A DNA stretch of 64,000 nucleotides from Ruegeria sp. Ofav3-42 (GCF_022347725.1 NZ_JAKRGB010000001.1:248001-312000), one strand, 5' to 3'; shown: positions 17,871 through 28,366, counted from the first letter of the stretch. The notes: a model not told the origin generated them from the sequence alone. Numbers and translations are program-made.

Positions 17871-19241
17871 ATGACCGAATGGCAAAAAACGAACTGGCGC
17901 AACAAGCCCCGGGTTCAGATGCCAGAGTATACCGACGCGGCCGCCTTGGCCAAAGTCGAGGCTCAGCTTTCGCAGTATCCCCCGCTGGTCTTTGCTGGCG
18001 AAGCGCGGCGTCTCAAGCAACATCTTGGTGCCGCCGGTCGCGGCGAGGCCTTCCTGTTGCAGGGCGGGGATTGTGCTGAAAGCTTTGAACAATTCAGCGC
18101 GGACGCAATCCGTGACACCTTCAAGGTGATGCTGCAGATGGCGATGGTTCTGACCTATGGCGCGAAGGTGCCGGTGGTCAAAGTGGGCCGCATGGCCGGC
18201 CAGTTTGCCAAACCGCGCAGCGCCCCGACCGAGGTTGTGGATGGCGTGGAACTGCCCAGCTACCGCGGTGACATCATTAATGAACTGGCCTTCACGCCCG
18301 AAGCGCGCATTCCGAATCCGGGTAAGATGCTGCAGGCCTACACTCAGGCAGCGGCCACTCTGAACCTGCTTCGTGCTTTCTCGACCGGTGGTTTCGCCGA
18401 TATGAGCATGGTGCATTCGTGGACCCTGGGTTTCACGGATGAGCAGGACGTTCAGAAATACTCGGAAATCGCCGACCGGATTCAGGACACCATCGACTTC
18501 ATGAACGCGGCCGGAATCACGGCTGACACCACTCATGAATTCTCGACCGTGGAGTTCTACACCAGCCACGAGAGCCTGCTGCTGGAATACGAAGAGGCGC
18601 TGACCCGTCTTGATTCGACCTCCGGCAACTGGTTGGCCGGCTCGGGTCACATGATCTGGATCGGTGACCGTACACGTCAGCCCGACGGCGCACATGTCGA
18701 ATTCTGCAGCGGCGTGCTGAACCCGATTGGTCTGAAATGTGGCCCGACCACGACGGCCGAGGACCTCAAAGTCCTGATGGCCAAACTGAACCCTGAAAAC
18801 GAAGAGGGTCGTCTGACCCTGATCGCGCGGTTCGGTGCAGGCAAAGCAGGCGAGCATCTGCCGCGTCTGGTCAAGGCCGTCAAAGAAGAGGGTGCCAAGG
18901 TCACTTGGGTCTGCGATCCGATGCACGGCAACACGATCAAGTCGGCGACCGGGTACAAAACCCGCCCGTTCGACTCGGTCCTGCGCGAGGTGCGCGACTT
19001 CTTTGGCGTACATCAGGCTGAGGGCACCGTTCCCGGTGGTGTGCATTTCGAAATGACCGGTCTGGACGTCACCGAGTGCACAGGCGGTGTACGCGCTGTG
19101 ACCGAAGAGGACCTGTCGGATCGCTACCACACGGCATGCGACCCACGTCTGAATGCCTCGCAGTCGCTGGAACTGGCCTTCCTGGTTGCAGAAGAGCTGA
19201 CCAACCTGCGCCGCGACCGCAACAAGCGCGCGGCCAGCTGA
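17871..19241 (+). CDS. aroG: 3-deoxy-7-phosphoheptulonate synthase, class II (plant type)
   Basis: First step of the shikimate pathway: phosphoenolpyruvate plus erythrose 4-phosphate to DAHP. 456 residues from the ATG at 17871 ([13 protein letters not shown]), the usual length. Class II motifs: [36 protein letters not shown] and GGVHFEMTG. The metal-binding Cys, His, Glu and Asp residues lie in these. A monocistronic gene with two strong hairpins after it; the open frame upstream to 17808 lacks conserved sequence. Confidence 0.95.
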   Translation: MTEWQKTNWRNKPRVQMPEYTDAAALAKVEAQLSQYPPLVFAGEARRLKQHLGAAGRGEAFLLQGGDCAESFEQFSADAIRDTFKVMLQMAMVLTYGAKVPVVKVGRMAGQFAKPRSAPTEVVDGVELPSYRGDIINELAFTPEARIPNPGKMLQAYTQAAATLNLLRAFSTGGFADMSMVHSWTLGFTDEQDVQKYSEIADRIQDTIDFMNAAGITADTTHEFSTVEFYTSHESLLLEYEEALTRLDSTSGNWLAGSGHMIWIGDRTRQPDGAHVEFCSGVLNPIGLKCGPTTTAEDLKVLMAKLNPENEEGRLTLIARFGAGKAGEHLPRLVKAVKEEGAKVTWVCDPMHGNTIKSATGYKTRPFDSVLREVRDFFGVHQAEGTVPGGVHFEMTGLDVTECTGGVRAVTEEDLSDRYHTACDPRLNASQSLELAFLVAEELTNLRRDRNKRAAS

Positions 19242-19261
19242 GATCGGTTGAAAGAACTGAC

Positions 19262-19344
19262 GGGTTGCGTCGGTGGCGCAACCCATTTGGTGAGAGACTA
19301 AAACTAAAAGACCTGTCACGACAAACGCGGCAGGTCTTTGTATT
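19262..19344 (+). terminator. tandem hairpins after aroG
   Basis: GGGTTGCG / CGCAACCC (19262-19284), then AAAGACCTG / CAGGTCTTT (19307-19339) followed by TTTGTATTTG. The second is a good intrinsic terminator. Confidence 0.75.
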
Positions 19345-19492
19345 TGGGGTTGTACCGTGACCAACTCAATAACGTTGCCATCACATCCGGGCGGATATTG
19401 GCGTTGAAGTGTACGCCGCCAGCAACGGGCAAGGCGCGTTCGTCCTGCTGATCGGGCGACGCAGGGCCACGCGTTAGTCAGGCAAGAACCTG

Positions 19493-19963
19493 TTAGTGCA
19501 TACAGCAGAATGCGCCGTGCTTGACGTCTTTCATCATCGTGTCAAAGTCCTCGCCGCGCATCTCGATCAGAGTTTTGTGATCGCCCGCCTCAAACCAGAT
19601 TTTATCGAGCCCGGTTAGGCTGTTATCAACGACTGTTGGAACATCATACGCGTCGCCTACTGGTGGGACTGCACCGAGGGCGCAATCATCAAACAGATCG
19701 CGCATTTCAGATTCCGGTGCCAAACCAAGGCGGCGGTCCATCATTGATTGCAAGGCGGTCAGGTCTACCTGATGATTGCTGGGCAGTACAGCAAGCATTG
19801 GTCCTTCTTCCATATGAATCAGAACGGATTTGGCCAGGTGATCGCCGGGAACATGCGCCGCTTCGGCGCATTCGCTGGCGGTAGCAGCATAGGGATGCGT
19901 GACAGTGTCAAACGGAAGCCCTTGGGCGTCCAGATGGTGTTTCAAGCGAGTTGCAATAGTCAT
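19493..19963 (-). CDS. YbaK/EbsC-family aminoacyl-tRNA deacylase
   Basis: 156-residue editing-domain protein. It has the conserved lysine in DHLAKSVLIHME and the GAVPPVGDAYDVPTVVD loop typical of the YbaK/ProX fold. Free-standing members hydrolyse mischarged tRNAs such as Cys- or Ala-tRNA(Pro); the exact substrate here is not known. An unusual HGAFCCMH C-terminus ends it. Single gene between the aroG terminator and the PAS protein. Confidence 0.8.
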   Translation of the reverse strand: MTIATRLKHHLDAQGLPFDTVTHPYAATASECAEAAHVPGDHLAKSVLIHMEEGPMLAVLPSNHQVDLTALQSMMDRRLGLAPESEMRDLFDDCALGAVPPVGDAYDVPTVVDNSLTGLDKIWFEAGDHKTLIEMRGEDFDTMMKDVKHGAFCCMH

Positions 19964-20150
19964 GGTGCCCTCCGTGTCATCGAAGGCGTCCCGGCCGCGA
20001 ACCCTGCCACGGTGCGCGCCCAGGGCGCGATTTGGTGTGTGAGTTTACATTGTGCGCCCGTTGAGCGGGTCGGGCAAGGGGGTAGGGTATTCGGCGCGAC
20101 GAAAAGCGTTTGAACGGGCTAACCCTCGGAAAGGGCGGTGCTTGAGGCTT

Positions 20151-20834
20151 TCAGTCCTTGCGGGACACGACCAGCCGCAAATGCGATCCGGGTCGTTTGT
20201 ATTGTTTTTGCTCTTCCGCAAAACCGGATTCAACGGGCTGAGGTTGCGGTTGCGCAAACTGCACGTCCGACACGGGTTGTACGTTGACATCCGGAATTGT
20301 GAACCGTCTGGGTGTTGCGCCAATTGAACCATCGCTGACCATGACGCCCAGGACACGGCTGACATCGCCCAGATCGCTTTTTAACGGCAACAGGATCATT
20401 CGGGCCTGCAGTTGAACGCGGCCAAGCTTGCCTGACGATTCAAGGGTCAGGTTCGCGATCGCGGGTTGGGCAAAAACCTGCTCCAGAACGTCCTTGATCT
20501 GATCGCGTGCAGCGGGTTCGAAAAAGGCGGTCAGGGGCATGCCGCGGACTTCCATCCCGGCAAGTTTGTTCAAATGGCTGCCTGCCAGACGAAACCTTGC
20601 CAGCCCGGGGGCGATGCGTTCCAGAACAAACGTGTATTCCAGAATGTTCTCAAGCCCGCGCGGGTCGATCTGCGACCGCATGGGAACTCCGTCACCCGAC
20701 AAGAGCGCCGTCCAGTACGCCTCGGCCTGCCGGATGGGTGAGAGGCTGCGCCCGCTGTCAAATCGATCCATAGCGACGATCTTTCCAAAACTTGACCCGG
20801 AACCGTTCCCGAAAAAGGTTTTCATTTTCATCAC
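20151..20834 (-). CDS. PAS-domain regulatory protein (PAS_5 family)
   Basis: 227 residues. One PAS domain fills about residues 30-165 (IRQAEAYWTALL, then FRLAGSHLNKLAGMEVRGMPL, which fits the alphaproteobacterial PAS_5 family). The C-terminal 50 residues are Pro/Gln-rich and look disordered. There is no output domain, so it would act through protein contact, as does Caulobacter MopJ of the same family. Three ATG codons crowd the start (20834, 20831, 20825). Confidence 0.75.
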   Translation of the reverse strand: MMKMKTFFGNGSGSSFGKIVAMDRFDSGRSLSPIRQAEAYWTALLSGDGVPMRSQIDPRGLENILEYTFVLERIAPGLARFRLAGSHLNKLAGMEVRGMPLTAFFEPAARDQIKDVLEQVFAQPAIANLTLESSGKLGRVQLQARMILLPLKSDLGDVSRVLGVMVSDGSIGATPRRFTIPDVNVQPVSDVQFAQPQPQPVESGFAEEQKQYKRPGSHLRLVVSRKD

Positions 20835-21069
20835 CCTGGCGTCTATCGACCATCATTTTCATAAAATGCGAAATACCGGGGACTTCTTTAACAGACCGGC
20901 CTTCGCAGGGGTAAGATTGACGCGGGTTGATTCAATTTTGGAGCAAATCTTTAACGAATGGTTAATGATCCGCGTACAAAGGCAGAATCAGCAAACACTT
21001 GCTCTGTGTGCATTGTTGGCATTAGGTGCGCTCAGCAAACAGGATCGGGCAGCTATTGGAAGGGCAGGC

Positions 21070-21960
21070 ATGATAAAATCCATGACCGGATTTGCCTCGG
21101 GCAAAGGGGCGTTTGGACCTCATAGTTGGACGTGGGAACTGCGCAGTGTGAACGGCAAAGGGCTGGACGTGCGCCTGCGCGTGCCTGATTGGCTGACAGG
21201 GCTGGAGGCCGCATTGCGTGCCGACATGTCGAAACAGCTGAGCCGGGGCAATGTCACGCTGTCCCTACGTCTGAGCCGCGATGAATCCCAACCTGACATG
21301 GCGCTGAATGAGGTGGCGATGGGCGCGGTTCTGGACGCCGTGGCGCGGACGCAAGAGATGGCGGCTGCGCGGGAGATGCCTCTTGCCCCATCCACAGCCG
21401 CTGATCTGATTTCCCTAAAGGGGATGATGGACGCAGGCAGCGACGTGGATGATCCGGCACCGGTGGTCGCACAGATGACCTCAGAATTTGCCGGATTGTT
21501 GGCCGATTTCATTGAGATGCGTCAAACCGAAGGACAGGCGCTTGCCGCCGTTCTGGACGAGCAGCTTGGTCAAGTGGCGACGCTGACCGCTCAGGCTGCA
21601 GAGTTGGCAGAACAGCGCAAAGACAAGATGGCCGAAGCGCTACGGGACAATCTGGCGCGTGTGCTGGACAACGCCCAAGGGGCCGACCCCGATCGCGTCG
21701 CGCAGGAACTGGCGCTGATTGCTGTCAAAGCGGATATCACTGAAGAGATCGACCGCTTGAGAGCGCATGTTGTGGCTGCGCGCGATTTGCTGGCGCAGGA
21801 CGCACCGGTTGGACGCAAGCTGGATTTCTTGATGCAAGAGTTCAACCGTGAGGCCAACACATTGTGTTCGAAAGCACAAAGTGCCGAGCTGACAGCGGTT
21901 GGTCTTGAGTTGAAGGCCGTAATAGATCAGATGCGCGAGCAAGTGCAGAACGTGGAATAA
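21070..21960 (+). CDS. yicC: YicC/YloC-family endoribonuclease
   Basis: 296 residues from the ATG at 21070, where the invariant family N-terminus [11 protein letters not shown] begins; the open frame back to 20539 is not coding. Other family features are [15 protein letters not shown] and the C-terminal [21 protein letters not shown]. Members cut RNA and help control small RNA levels. It lies 16 bases before gmk, the order seen across proteobacteria. Confidence 0.92.
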   Translation: MIKSMTGFASGKGAFGPHSWTWELRSVNGKGLDVRLRVPDWLTGLEAALRADMSKQLSRGNVTLSLRLSRDESQPDMALNEVAMGAVLDAVARTQEMAAAREMPLAPSTAADLISLKGMMDAGSDVDDPAPVVAQMTSEFAGLLADFIEMRQTEGQALAAVLDEQLGQVATLTAQAAELAEQRKDKMAEALRDNLARVLDNAQGADPDRVAQELALIAVKADITEEIDRLRAHVVAARDLLAQDAPVGRKLDFLMQEFNREANTLCSKAQSAELTAVGLELKAVIDQMREQVQNVE

Positions 21961-21976
21961 CGACAGGAGCGCCCAA

Positions 21977-22618
21977 ATGGCGGATCGACGCGGCCTACTA
22001 ATCATTCTGTCCTCGCCTTCGGGGGCGGGTAAATCGACCTTGGCCAAGCGGCTGATGCAGTGGGATTCGGAACTTGAATTCTCGGTCTCGGCCACCACGC
22101 GAGCACCACGTCCGGGCGAGGAGCATGGGCGCGAATATTACTTCCTGAGCGAAGATGCGTTCCGGCAGCAGGTGTCAGAAGGCCAGATGCTGGAGCACGC
22201 GCATGTGTTCGGCAATTTCTACGGCTCTCCTGCGGGTCCGGTGCGAGACTCGATCAACTCGGGCAAGGACGTTCTGTTTGACGTGGATTGGCAGGGTGAG
22301 GTGCAGATCCGCAACTCTGACCTTGGTAAGCACGCTCTGTCGATCTTTATCCTTCCGCCGTCCATCCCCGAACTGCGTCGCCGGCTGGAGAGCAGAGGGC
22401 AGGACAGCGAAGATGTGATCGCCAAGCGGATGCTGAAAAGCTGGGATGAGATCAGCCATTGGGGCTATTATGACTACGTTTTGATCAATGACGATCTGGA
22501 CGCCACCGAGGAAAAGCTGAAAACCATTGTCAGTGCCGAGCGGATGCGCCGAATCCAGCAACCTAATCTGCAGAACCACGTCCGCACGCTGCAAAACGAA
22601 TTCGAAGGTTTGTCATGA
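21977..22618 (+). CDS. gmk: guanylate kinase
   Basis: Phosphorylates GMP to GDP. 213 residues with P-loop [10 protein letters not shown] near residues 12-21, the GMP-binding [17 protein letters not shown] region and [11 protein letters not shown]. Normal length. Its stop codon overlaps the start of the gamma carbonic anhydrase gene (ATGA). Confidence 0.95.
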   Translation: MADRRGLLIILSSPSGAGKSTLAKRLMQWDSELEFSVSATTRAPRPGEEHGREYYFLSEDAFRQQVSEGQMLEHAHVFGNFYGSPAGPVRDSINSGKDVLFDVDWQGEVQIRNSDLGKHALSIFILPPSIPELRRRLESRGQDSEDVIAKRMLKSWDEISHWGYYDYVLINDDLDATEEKLKTIVSAERMRRIQQPNLQNHVRTLQNEFEGLS

Positions 22619-23139
22619 CAATTTACGCTCTGGGCAATCACACACCGCAAATCCACGAAGACACGTGGGTTGCGCCCGATGCCAACCTGATCGGGAAAGT
22701 CGTGCTGGAGCAGGGGGCCTCGGTCTGGTTCGGCTGCACCATTCGCGCGGACCATGAAGAGATCCGCGTGGGCGAGGGCAGCAATGTTCAGGAAAACTGC
22801 GTCATGCATATCGACGCCGGGTACCCTCTGACCATTGGCAAGAATTGCACCATTGGTCACAAAGTCATGCTGCACGGCTGCACGATCGGAGAGAATACAC
22901 TGATCGGGATGGGGGCTATTGTTCTGAACGGTGCAAAGATCGGGAAGAATTGCCTGATCGGTGCTGGCGCACTGGTTACGGAAGGCAAAGAGATCCCCGA
23001 TAATTCTCTGGTCATGGGCTCTCCGGGTAAGATCGTGCGGGAATTGGACGAGGCGGCGGCGAAAAAGATCACGCTCAGCGCATTGCACTATCAACAAAAC
23101 ATGCGCGCGTTCAGGGATATGCTGAAACCCGTGCCGTAG
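22615..23139 (+). CDS. gamma carbonic anhydrase-like protein
   Basis: 174-residue left-handed beta-helix of hexapeptide repeats. Metal-ligand histidines are visible in [22 protein letters not shown]. The family (YrdA/CaiE/Cam-like) binds zinc; carbonic anhydrase activity varies among members. Translation is coupled to gmk by a 4-base overlap. A gmk link is common by position and does not imply a shared pathway. Confidence 0.88.
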   Translation: MTIYALGNHTPQIHEDTWVAPDANLIGKVVLEQGASVWFGCTIRADHEEIRVGEGSNVQENCVMHIDAGYPLTIGKNCTIGHKVMLHGCTIGENTLIGMGAIVLNGAKIGKNCLIGAGALVTEGKEIPDNSLVMGSPGKIVRELDEAAAKKITLSALHYQQNMRAFRDMLKPVP

Positions 23140-23170
23140 TGCGATCCCAACTGCATCAAGAGATTCAGAC

Positions 23171-24217
23171 ATGCCAAACGACCTGCTTGCTGAAATCGTG
23201 TCGGCCATTCCGATGCCTGCCCTCATGGTGGATCAGACCGAGCGTATCATTGCAGCCAATACAGACGCCCGGACCATGCTGGGACAGAATATCGTGGGTC
23301 GGCATTTTGCAACGATCCTCCGGCAGCCTCAGTTCATCGACGCGATGGAGCAAAGCCTGCGCAGCAAAGGGCCGGCCACAACGCGCCACCTCGCCAATGA
23401 TGGGGCTCAGGATACCACGTTCGAAGTTCAGTGCCGTTATATGAACGGTGTGGGCGCTGTGGATGGCGGCGCTGTCATGGCTGTGTTTCAGGACATAACG
23501 CATCTGGAACAGGCCGGGCAGATGAGGCGCGATTTCGTGGCGAATGTCAGTCACGAGTTGCGCACGCCGTTGACCGCTCTCATGGGGTTCATCGAAACCC
23601 TGCGCGGGCCCGCGCGGGATGATGTGGCCGCCCGAGAGCGGTTTCTTCAGATCATGACCGACGAGGCCAACCGCATGAACCGGCTCGTGGGTGATTTGCT
23701 GTCGCTGAACCGAGTTGAAAGCGAAGAGCGTGTCCGACCCAAAGAGCAACTGGAACTGATCGGGTTGTTGCAATCGACTTTGACTTCGCTTCGACCGCTG
23801 GCAGAGAAGGCAGGTGTGGACCTCACGCTCGATGCGTCATCCGGGCCAATCTCGTTGACCGGAGATAGCGATCAGATGCGTCAGGTCTTCACCAATCTGA
23901 TCGAAAACGCGATAAAGTACGGCGGCAGTGGCGGAGTCGTAGATGTGCGCGTGATGTCATCCGAACGGGACACGGCCATGCGCGGCCCCGCGGTTCGGGT
24001 TCAGATTGCTGACAAAGGGCCGGGAATTGACGCCGTTCATCTGCCACGCCTGACCGAACGATTCTATCGGGCCGATAGTCACCGGTCACGGGAGCTGGGT
24101 GGGACCGGGCTGGGCCTTGCAATCGTAAAGCACATTGTAAACCGCCACAGGGGCCGCCTGCGTGTCGAAAGTGATCTGGGTAAAGGCTCTGTTTTTACGG
24201 TGATATTGCCGCGGTGA
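23171..24217 (+). CDS. phoR: phosphate-regulon sensor histidine kinase, soluble form
   Basis: 348 residues: PAS domain (about 5-105), HisKA with phospho-acceptor His128 in FVANVSHELRTPLT, and HATPase with NLIENAIKYG, KGPGIDAVHL and GTGLGLAIVKHI. Senses phosphate status through PstSCAB-PhoU and phosphorylates PhoB. No transmembrane segment is seen, unlike E. coli PhoR; alphaproteobacterial PhoR may be cytosolic and anchor to the Pst complex. Placed before pstS, with phoB at the far end of the cluster. Confidence 0.9.
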   Translation: MPNDLLAEIVSAIPMPALMVDQTERIIAANTDARTMLGQNIVGRHFATILRQPQFIDAMEQSLRSKGPATTRHLANDGAQDTTFEVQCRYMNGVGAVDGGAVMAVFQDITHLEQAGQMRRDFVANVSHELRTPLTALMGFIETLRGPARDDVAARERFLQIMTDEANRMNRLVGDLLSLNRVESEERVRPKEQLELIGLLQSTLTSLRPLAEKAGVDLTLDASSGPISLTGDSDQMRQVFTNLIENAIKYGGSGGVVDVRVMSSERDTAMRGPAVRVQIADKGPGIDAVHLPRLTERFYRADSHRSRELGGTGLGLAIVKHIVNRHRGRLRVESDLGKGSVFTVILPR

Positions 24218-24301
24218 ATGCAGGCTTTTCGCTTGGCAATCACCTTCGGCGCTGACTGTGTTACGCCTCGTCAAGTTAAGAAATTCTAAGTAATTTGTGA
24301 C

Positions 24302-24345
24302 TTGTCATAAAACCGTTACACACTTGTCACAAAAGGCTTACGCAC
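24302..24345 (+). promoter_or_regulatory. tandem Pho box upstream of pstS
   Basis: Four 7-base units spaced exactly 11 bases apart: TTGTCAT, CCGTTAC, TTGTCAC, GGCTTAC, with 4-base spacers AAAA, ACAC, AAAA, GCAC. This is the layout of two adjacent PhoB boxes (each two 11-base half-sites). It ends 67 bases before the pstS start codon. PhoB-phosphate should bind here and switch on pst genes in phosphate starvation. Confidence 0.85.
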
Positions 24346-24412
24346 GGCCCCTAGGGGTGCCCGCAGGATCATCATGGGGGTGATCACAATCTATCTTTTC
24401 AGGGAGACTGAA

Positions 24413-25453
24413 ATGTCCTTTGTAAAACTGTCGGCTTCGGCACTTGCCATCGCTGCTGTCTCGGCCACTGCGGCCGCCGCTCGTGATCAGGTGCAGGTTG
24501 CCGGTTCGTCGACCGTGCTGCCTTACGCTTCAATCGTTGCAGAAGCCTTCGGTGAAAACTTTGACTTCCCGACACCGGTTGTTGAATCGGGCGGTTCGTC
24601 GGCTGGCCTGAAGCGTTTCTGTGAAGGTGTTGGCGAAAACACCATCGACGTTGCAAACGCATCGCGCGCCATCCGCGAAAAAGAAATCAAAGCCTGTGCA
24701 GAAAACGGCGTGACCGACATCATCGAAGTTCAGATCGGTTATGACGGCATCGTTTTCGCATCCGACATCAACGGCAACTCGTTCGAGTTCACGCCGGAAG
24801 ACTGGTACAAAGCTCTGTCCGCACAGATCGTTGTTGACGGCCAGCTGGTCGACAACCCGAACAAAACCTGGGCCGACGTGAACCCCGCGTTCCCGGCGCA
24901 GCCGATCGCTGCCTTCGTACCGGGCACCAAGCACGGCACCCGCGAAGTTTTTGAAGACAAGGTGATCCTCGCCGGCTGTGAGCACCTGGGCGATTTTGAC
25001 GTGTACAAAGCTGCCAACGGCGACGACAAGAAAGCCGCTGAAAAAGCCTGTATCGCTCTGCGCACCGATGGCGTGTCGGTCGACATCGACGGCGACTACA
25101 CCGAAACCTTGGCGCGTATCGACAGCAACAAGGACGGCATCGGCGTCTTTGGTCTGGCGTTCTACGAGAACAACACCGACAAGCTGCAGGTTGCGACCAT
25201 GTCCGGCATCGTTCCTTCGACCGAGTCGATCGCATCCGGCGAGTACCCGGTTTCGCGCCCGCTGTTCTTCTACGTCAAGAAAGCCCACATCGGCGTGATC
25301 CCCGGCCTGAAAGAATATGCTGAGTTCTTCGTCGCTGACGAGATCGCAGGCCCCGATGGTCCTCTGGCAGAATACGGCCTGGTATCTGACCCCGAGCTGG
25401 TCAAGGTACAGGAAGCTGTTGCCAACGAAACCGTTCTGGGCGGCGGTTCCTAA
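24413..25453 (+). CDS. pstS: phosphate ABC transporter substrate-binding protein
   Basis: Periplasmic phosphate-binding protein, 346 residues. The ATG at 24413 has AGGGAG 6 bases upstream and begins a signal peptide (MSFVKLSASALAIAAVSA...AAA). Binding-site motifs: AGSSTVLPYA, SGGSSAGLKRFC and PGTKHGTREVFED. Codon choice is strongly optimised compared with the rest of the operon, as expected for an abundant protein. A terminator follows before pstC. Confidence 0.95.
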   Translation: MSFVKLSASALAIAAVSATAAAARDQVQVAGSSTVLPYASIVAEAFGENFDFPTPVVESGGSSAGLKRFCEGVGENTIDVANASRAIREKEIKACAENGVTDIIEVQIGYDGIVFASDINGNSFEFTPEDWYKALSAQIVVDGQLVDNPNKTWADVNPAFPAQPIAAFVPGTKHGTREVFEDKVILAGCEHLGDFDVYKAANGDDKKAAEKACIALRTDGVSVDIDGDYTETLARIDSNKDGIGVFGLAFYENNTDKLQVATMSGIVPSTESIASGEYPVSRPLFFYVKKAHIGVIPGLKEYAEFFVADEIAGPDGPLAEYGLVSDPELVKVQEAVANETVLGGGS

Positions 25454-25470
25454 TCACCCTTGCGAACGGA

Positions 25471-25505
25471 GCCGGGGCGTTTTTGCGCGCCCCGGTTCTT
25501 TTTGA
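25471..25505 (+). terminator. attenuating terminator between pstS and pstC
   Basis: CCGGGGCG / CGCCCCGG forms an 8-bp stem followed by TTCTTTTT. It should stop most transcripts after pstS and leave a smaller flow into pstCAB-phoU-phoB. Confidence 0.8.
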
Positions 25506-25535
25506 CTCCATCTCTGCCATCCCCACGGAGTTCTC

Positions 25536-27008
25536 ATGGCGTTATCCTGGCTATTGCTTATCCTGCTTGCGCTGGCAGTGATCGGATATTTTGCGGGCCG
25601 GTCCCGTGCACTGGCAAGCGCGGGAGGAGACACCCGCGATTTGCATTCTCTGCCATCCTACTATGGCTACAACGTTGCATTGTCGGCACTGGTTCCGGCT
25701 TTGGTCGTATTGATTATCTGGCTTCTTGTTCAGCCGATGATCGTGAACAGCACAGTCTCCGGGATCATTCCCGACCAGGCGATTCCCGAAGGGTCTAATC
25801 GCGGCCTGATCATGAGCGAGGTGCGACGCGTGGCCAATGGTCTGGAAGGTGCCGTTGCCAGTGGTGCAATGACCGAAGCACAAGCCCAGGATGGCAGCGC
25901 TGATATCGAGACCCTGACCAAAACGCTGAAAGATGCAGGGCAGGTTCTGACGCAGGATATTACGCAACCCATTTTGGTGGCGGCGCAGAAGTTCCGCAGC
26001 ATGACATCAACCGGGACGGTCGCGATGCAGGTCGTCGTACTGGCTCTGGCGTTGCTTGGCGCAGCTTTTGCCTATGTGCGTACGCATAAGGAATTCCGCG
26101 CGCGCAATGTAGTTGAGCAGGGCGTTCTGGCGCTGTTGCTGCTGGCCGCGTCAATCGCGATCCTGACCACAGTCGGCATCGTTCTGTCCATGCTGTTTGA
26201 GACTATGAACTTCTTCCAGTTGCATTCGTGGAAGGACTTCTTCTTCGGCAGCACCTGGGCCCCGAACTTCCGCGGAGGCAGCGAGTTGTCGATCCTGCCA
26301 CTGTTGTGGGGAACGTTGTACATTTCGCTGATCGCACTGCTTGTCGCTGTTCCGATTGGCCTCTTTGCCGCGATTTACCTGTCCGAATACGCGTCGGGCG
26401 CGACACGGGCCATCGCCAAGCCTCTGCTGGAAATTCTCGCCGGTATTCCGACCATCGTCTATGGTCTGTTCGCGTTGCTGACCGTTGGGCCTGCACTTGT
26501 GTCGATGTTTGGCCAAGGCGGCACGCTGGGTGTGGGCTGGATGGCCAGTTCCAACGCGGTTTTGACCGCCGGGCTGGTGATGGGGATCATGCTGATCCCG
26601 TTTGTATCGTCGCTGTCGGATGACATCATCAACGCAGTACCGCAATCCATGCGGGACGGCTCTCTGGGACTGGGTGCGACCCATTCGGAAACCGTGCGCA
26701 GTGTGATCCTTCCTGCAGCGCTGCCGGGTATCGTCGGGGCCGTTCTGTTGGCCGCCAGCCGCGCCATCGGTGAAACGATGATCGTTGTGATGGCCGCCGG
26801 CGCGATTGCCAAATTCTCGGGCAACCCGTTCGAGGCGATGACCACAATCACGACGCGGATCGTCAGCCAGCTGACCGGCGACACCGACTTTGCCAGCCCC
26901 GAAACGCTGGTCGCGTTTGCGCTGGGTCTGACCCTGTTCATCATCACGCTGGGGCTGAACATCTTCGCCCTCTACATCGTACGCAAATACCGGGAGCAGT
27001 ACGAATGA
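25536..27008 (+). CDS. pstC: phosphate ABC transporter permease PstC
   Basis: 490-residue inner-membrane permease, longer than the E. coli protein (about 320). The extra N-terminal 200 residues contain two membrane segments and a soluble loop, as in other alphaproteobacterial PstC. The transport core begins near residue 235, with AIYLSEYAS and the coupling loop SMRDGSLGLGATHSETV. Overlaps pstA by 4 bases. Confidence 0.93.
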   Translation: MALSWLLLILLALAVIGYFAGRSRALASAGGDTRDLHSLPSYYGYNVALSALVPALVVLIIWLLVQPMIVNSTVSGIIPDQAIPEGSNRGLIMSEVRRVANGLEGAVASGAMTEAQAQDGSADIETLTKTLKDAGQVLTQDITQPILVAAQKFRSMTSTGTVAMQVVVLALALLGAAFAYVRTHKEFRARNVVEQGVLALLLLAASIAILTTVGIVLSMLFETMNFFQLHSWKDFFFGSTWAPNFRGGSELSILPLLWGTLYISLIALLVAVPIGLFAAIYLSEYASGATRAIAKPLLEILAGIPTIVYGLFALLTVGPALVSMFGQGGTLGVGWMASSNAVLTAGLVMGIMLIPFVSSLSDDIINAVPQSMRDGSLGLGATHSETVRSVILPAALPGIVGAVLLAASRAIGETMIVVMAAGAIAKFSGNPFEAMTTITTRIVSQLTGDTDFASPETLVAFALGLTLFIITLGLNIFALYIVRKYREQYE

Positions 27009-28366
27009 CCGATATTTCCCAAACACCTGGCGCTGCTCCGACCGAAAAGCCCAAGGGCGGTTCGCTGTTCGAAAAAGATGCGCGCACCAAACGGCGCAAT
27101 GCGGCTGAAAGCCGGTTCAAGATGTACGGCATCGCCGCCATCGGCATCGGGCTGCTGATGCTGGTCGTGCTGGTGACAAATATTGTGACCGCTGGCACCG
27201 GCGCTTTTCAGCAAACCTATCTTGAGTTGGATGTCGACCTGAAGGCCGACAAGCTGGACAAGAAGGGCAATCGCAACATCGAGGACATCAAGAAGGTTTC
27301 GACCTTCGGTTATGCGCCGCTCATCGCGTCTGCGTTGGAAAGCGAAGTTGCCAAGCTTGGTATCCCAACCGAACTGACTCCTAAGGAAATGGGCAAAATC
27401 CTGTCCAAGGCGGCTCAGGCCGAGCTGCGGAACTATGTTATCTCGAACCCTGATGAGATTGGCAAAACCGTCAGCTTCCGGTTTTTGGTCAACAGCCGCG
27501 TTGATGGCTACATGAAAGGTCGCGTAACCCGCGAGTCGATCGCCAACGACAAGAGCATCACAGTCGCGCAGCTTGATTTTGTGGATCAGTTGCGGGACGC
27601 CGGAGTTCTTTATAAGGCTTTCAACCCTGACTTCATTTTCGGTGCCGATGCATCTGACCAACGGCCCGAGGCGGCGGGGATCGGCGTGTCCATGCTGGGT
27701 TCTCTGTTCATGATGTTCGTGGTGCTGGCGCTGGCGTTGCCGATTGGTGTGGCCGCCTCTATCTATCTTGAGGAATTCGCACCGCAGAACAGGCTGACGG
27801 ATATCATCGAGGTCAACATCTCAAACCTGGCCGCCGTTCCTTCCATCGTGTTCGGTATTCTGGGTCTGGCCGTGTTCATCAACTATATGCACCTGCCAAC
27901 CTCGGCACCGCTGGTGGGCGGTCTCGTGCTGACGCTGATGACCTTGCCGACGATCATCATCTCGACACGCGCGTCGCTGAAGGCTGTTCCGCCGTCGATC
28001 CGGGATGCGGCATTGGGGGTAGGGGCCTCGAAAATGCAGGCCGTTTTCCACCACGTTCTGCCGCTGGCCGCGCCCGGTATCCTGACCGGTACCATCATTG
28101 GTCTGGCGCAGGCGCTTGGTGAAACCGCTCCGCTGCTGTTGATCGGGATGGTGGGCTTTATCGCCTCGAACCCGCCAGATGGCATCGTCGCGGGCTTCCT
28201 GTCCCCGAACTCGGCCATGCCGGCGCAGATCTATGAATGGTCCAAGCGCGCCGACCCGGCCTTTTATGAACGCGCATGGGGGGGCATCATCATTCTGTTG
28301 ATCTTCCTCGTCACAATGAACACGATTGCGGTCATCCTGCGCCGCCGCTTCGAACGCCGCTGGTAA
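27005..28366 (+). CDS. pstA: phosphate ABC transporter permease PstA
   Basis: 453-residue permease partner of PstC. The N-terminal ~200 residues hold one membrane segment and a periplasmic domain of the DUF3333 type known from alphaproteobacterial PstA. The core has ASIYLEEFAP, the coupling loop PPSIRDAALGVGASKMQAVF and GETAPLLLIG. It starts in the pstC stop codon and is followed by pstB after 12 bases. Confidence 0.93.
   Translation: MTDISQTPGAAPTEKPKGGSLFEKDARTKRRNAAESRFKMYGIAAIGIGLLMLVVLVTNIVTAGTGAFQQTYLELDVDLKADKLDKKGNRNIEDIKKVSTFGYAPLIASALESEVAKLGIPTELTPKEMGKILSKAAQAELRNYVISNPDEIGKTVSFRFLVNSRVDGYMKGRVTRESIANDKSITVAQLDFVDQLRDAGVLYKAFNPDFIFGADASDQRPEAAGIGVSMLGSLFMMFVVLALALPIGVAASIYLEEFAPQNRLTDIIEVNISNLAAVPSIVFGILGLAVFINYMHLPTSAPLVGGLVLTLMTLPTIIISTRASLKAVPPSIRDAALGVGASKMQAVFHHVLPLAAPGILTGTIIGLAQALGETAPLLLIGMVGFIASNPPDGIVAGFLSPNSAMPAQIYEWSKRADPAFYERAWGGIIILLIFLVTMNTIAVILRRRFERRW

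Noticed and set aside
17853..19364. Minus-strand frame of 503 codons
   Set aside because: Lies antisense over aroG, whose own frame has clear class II DAHP synthase motifs; long shadow frames are common in GC-rich genes.
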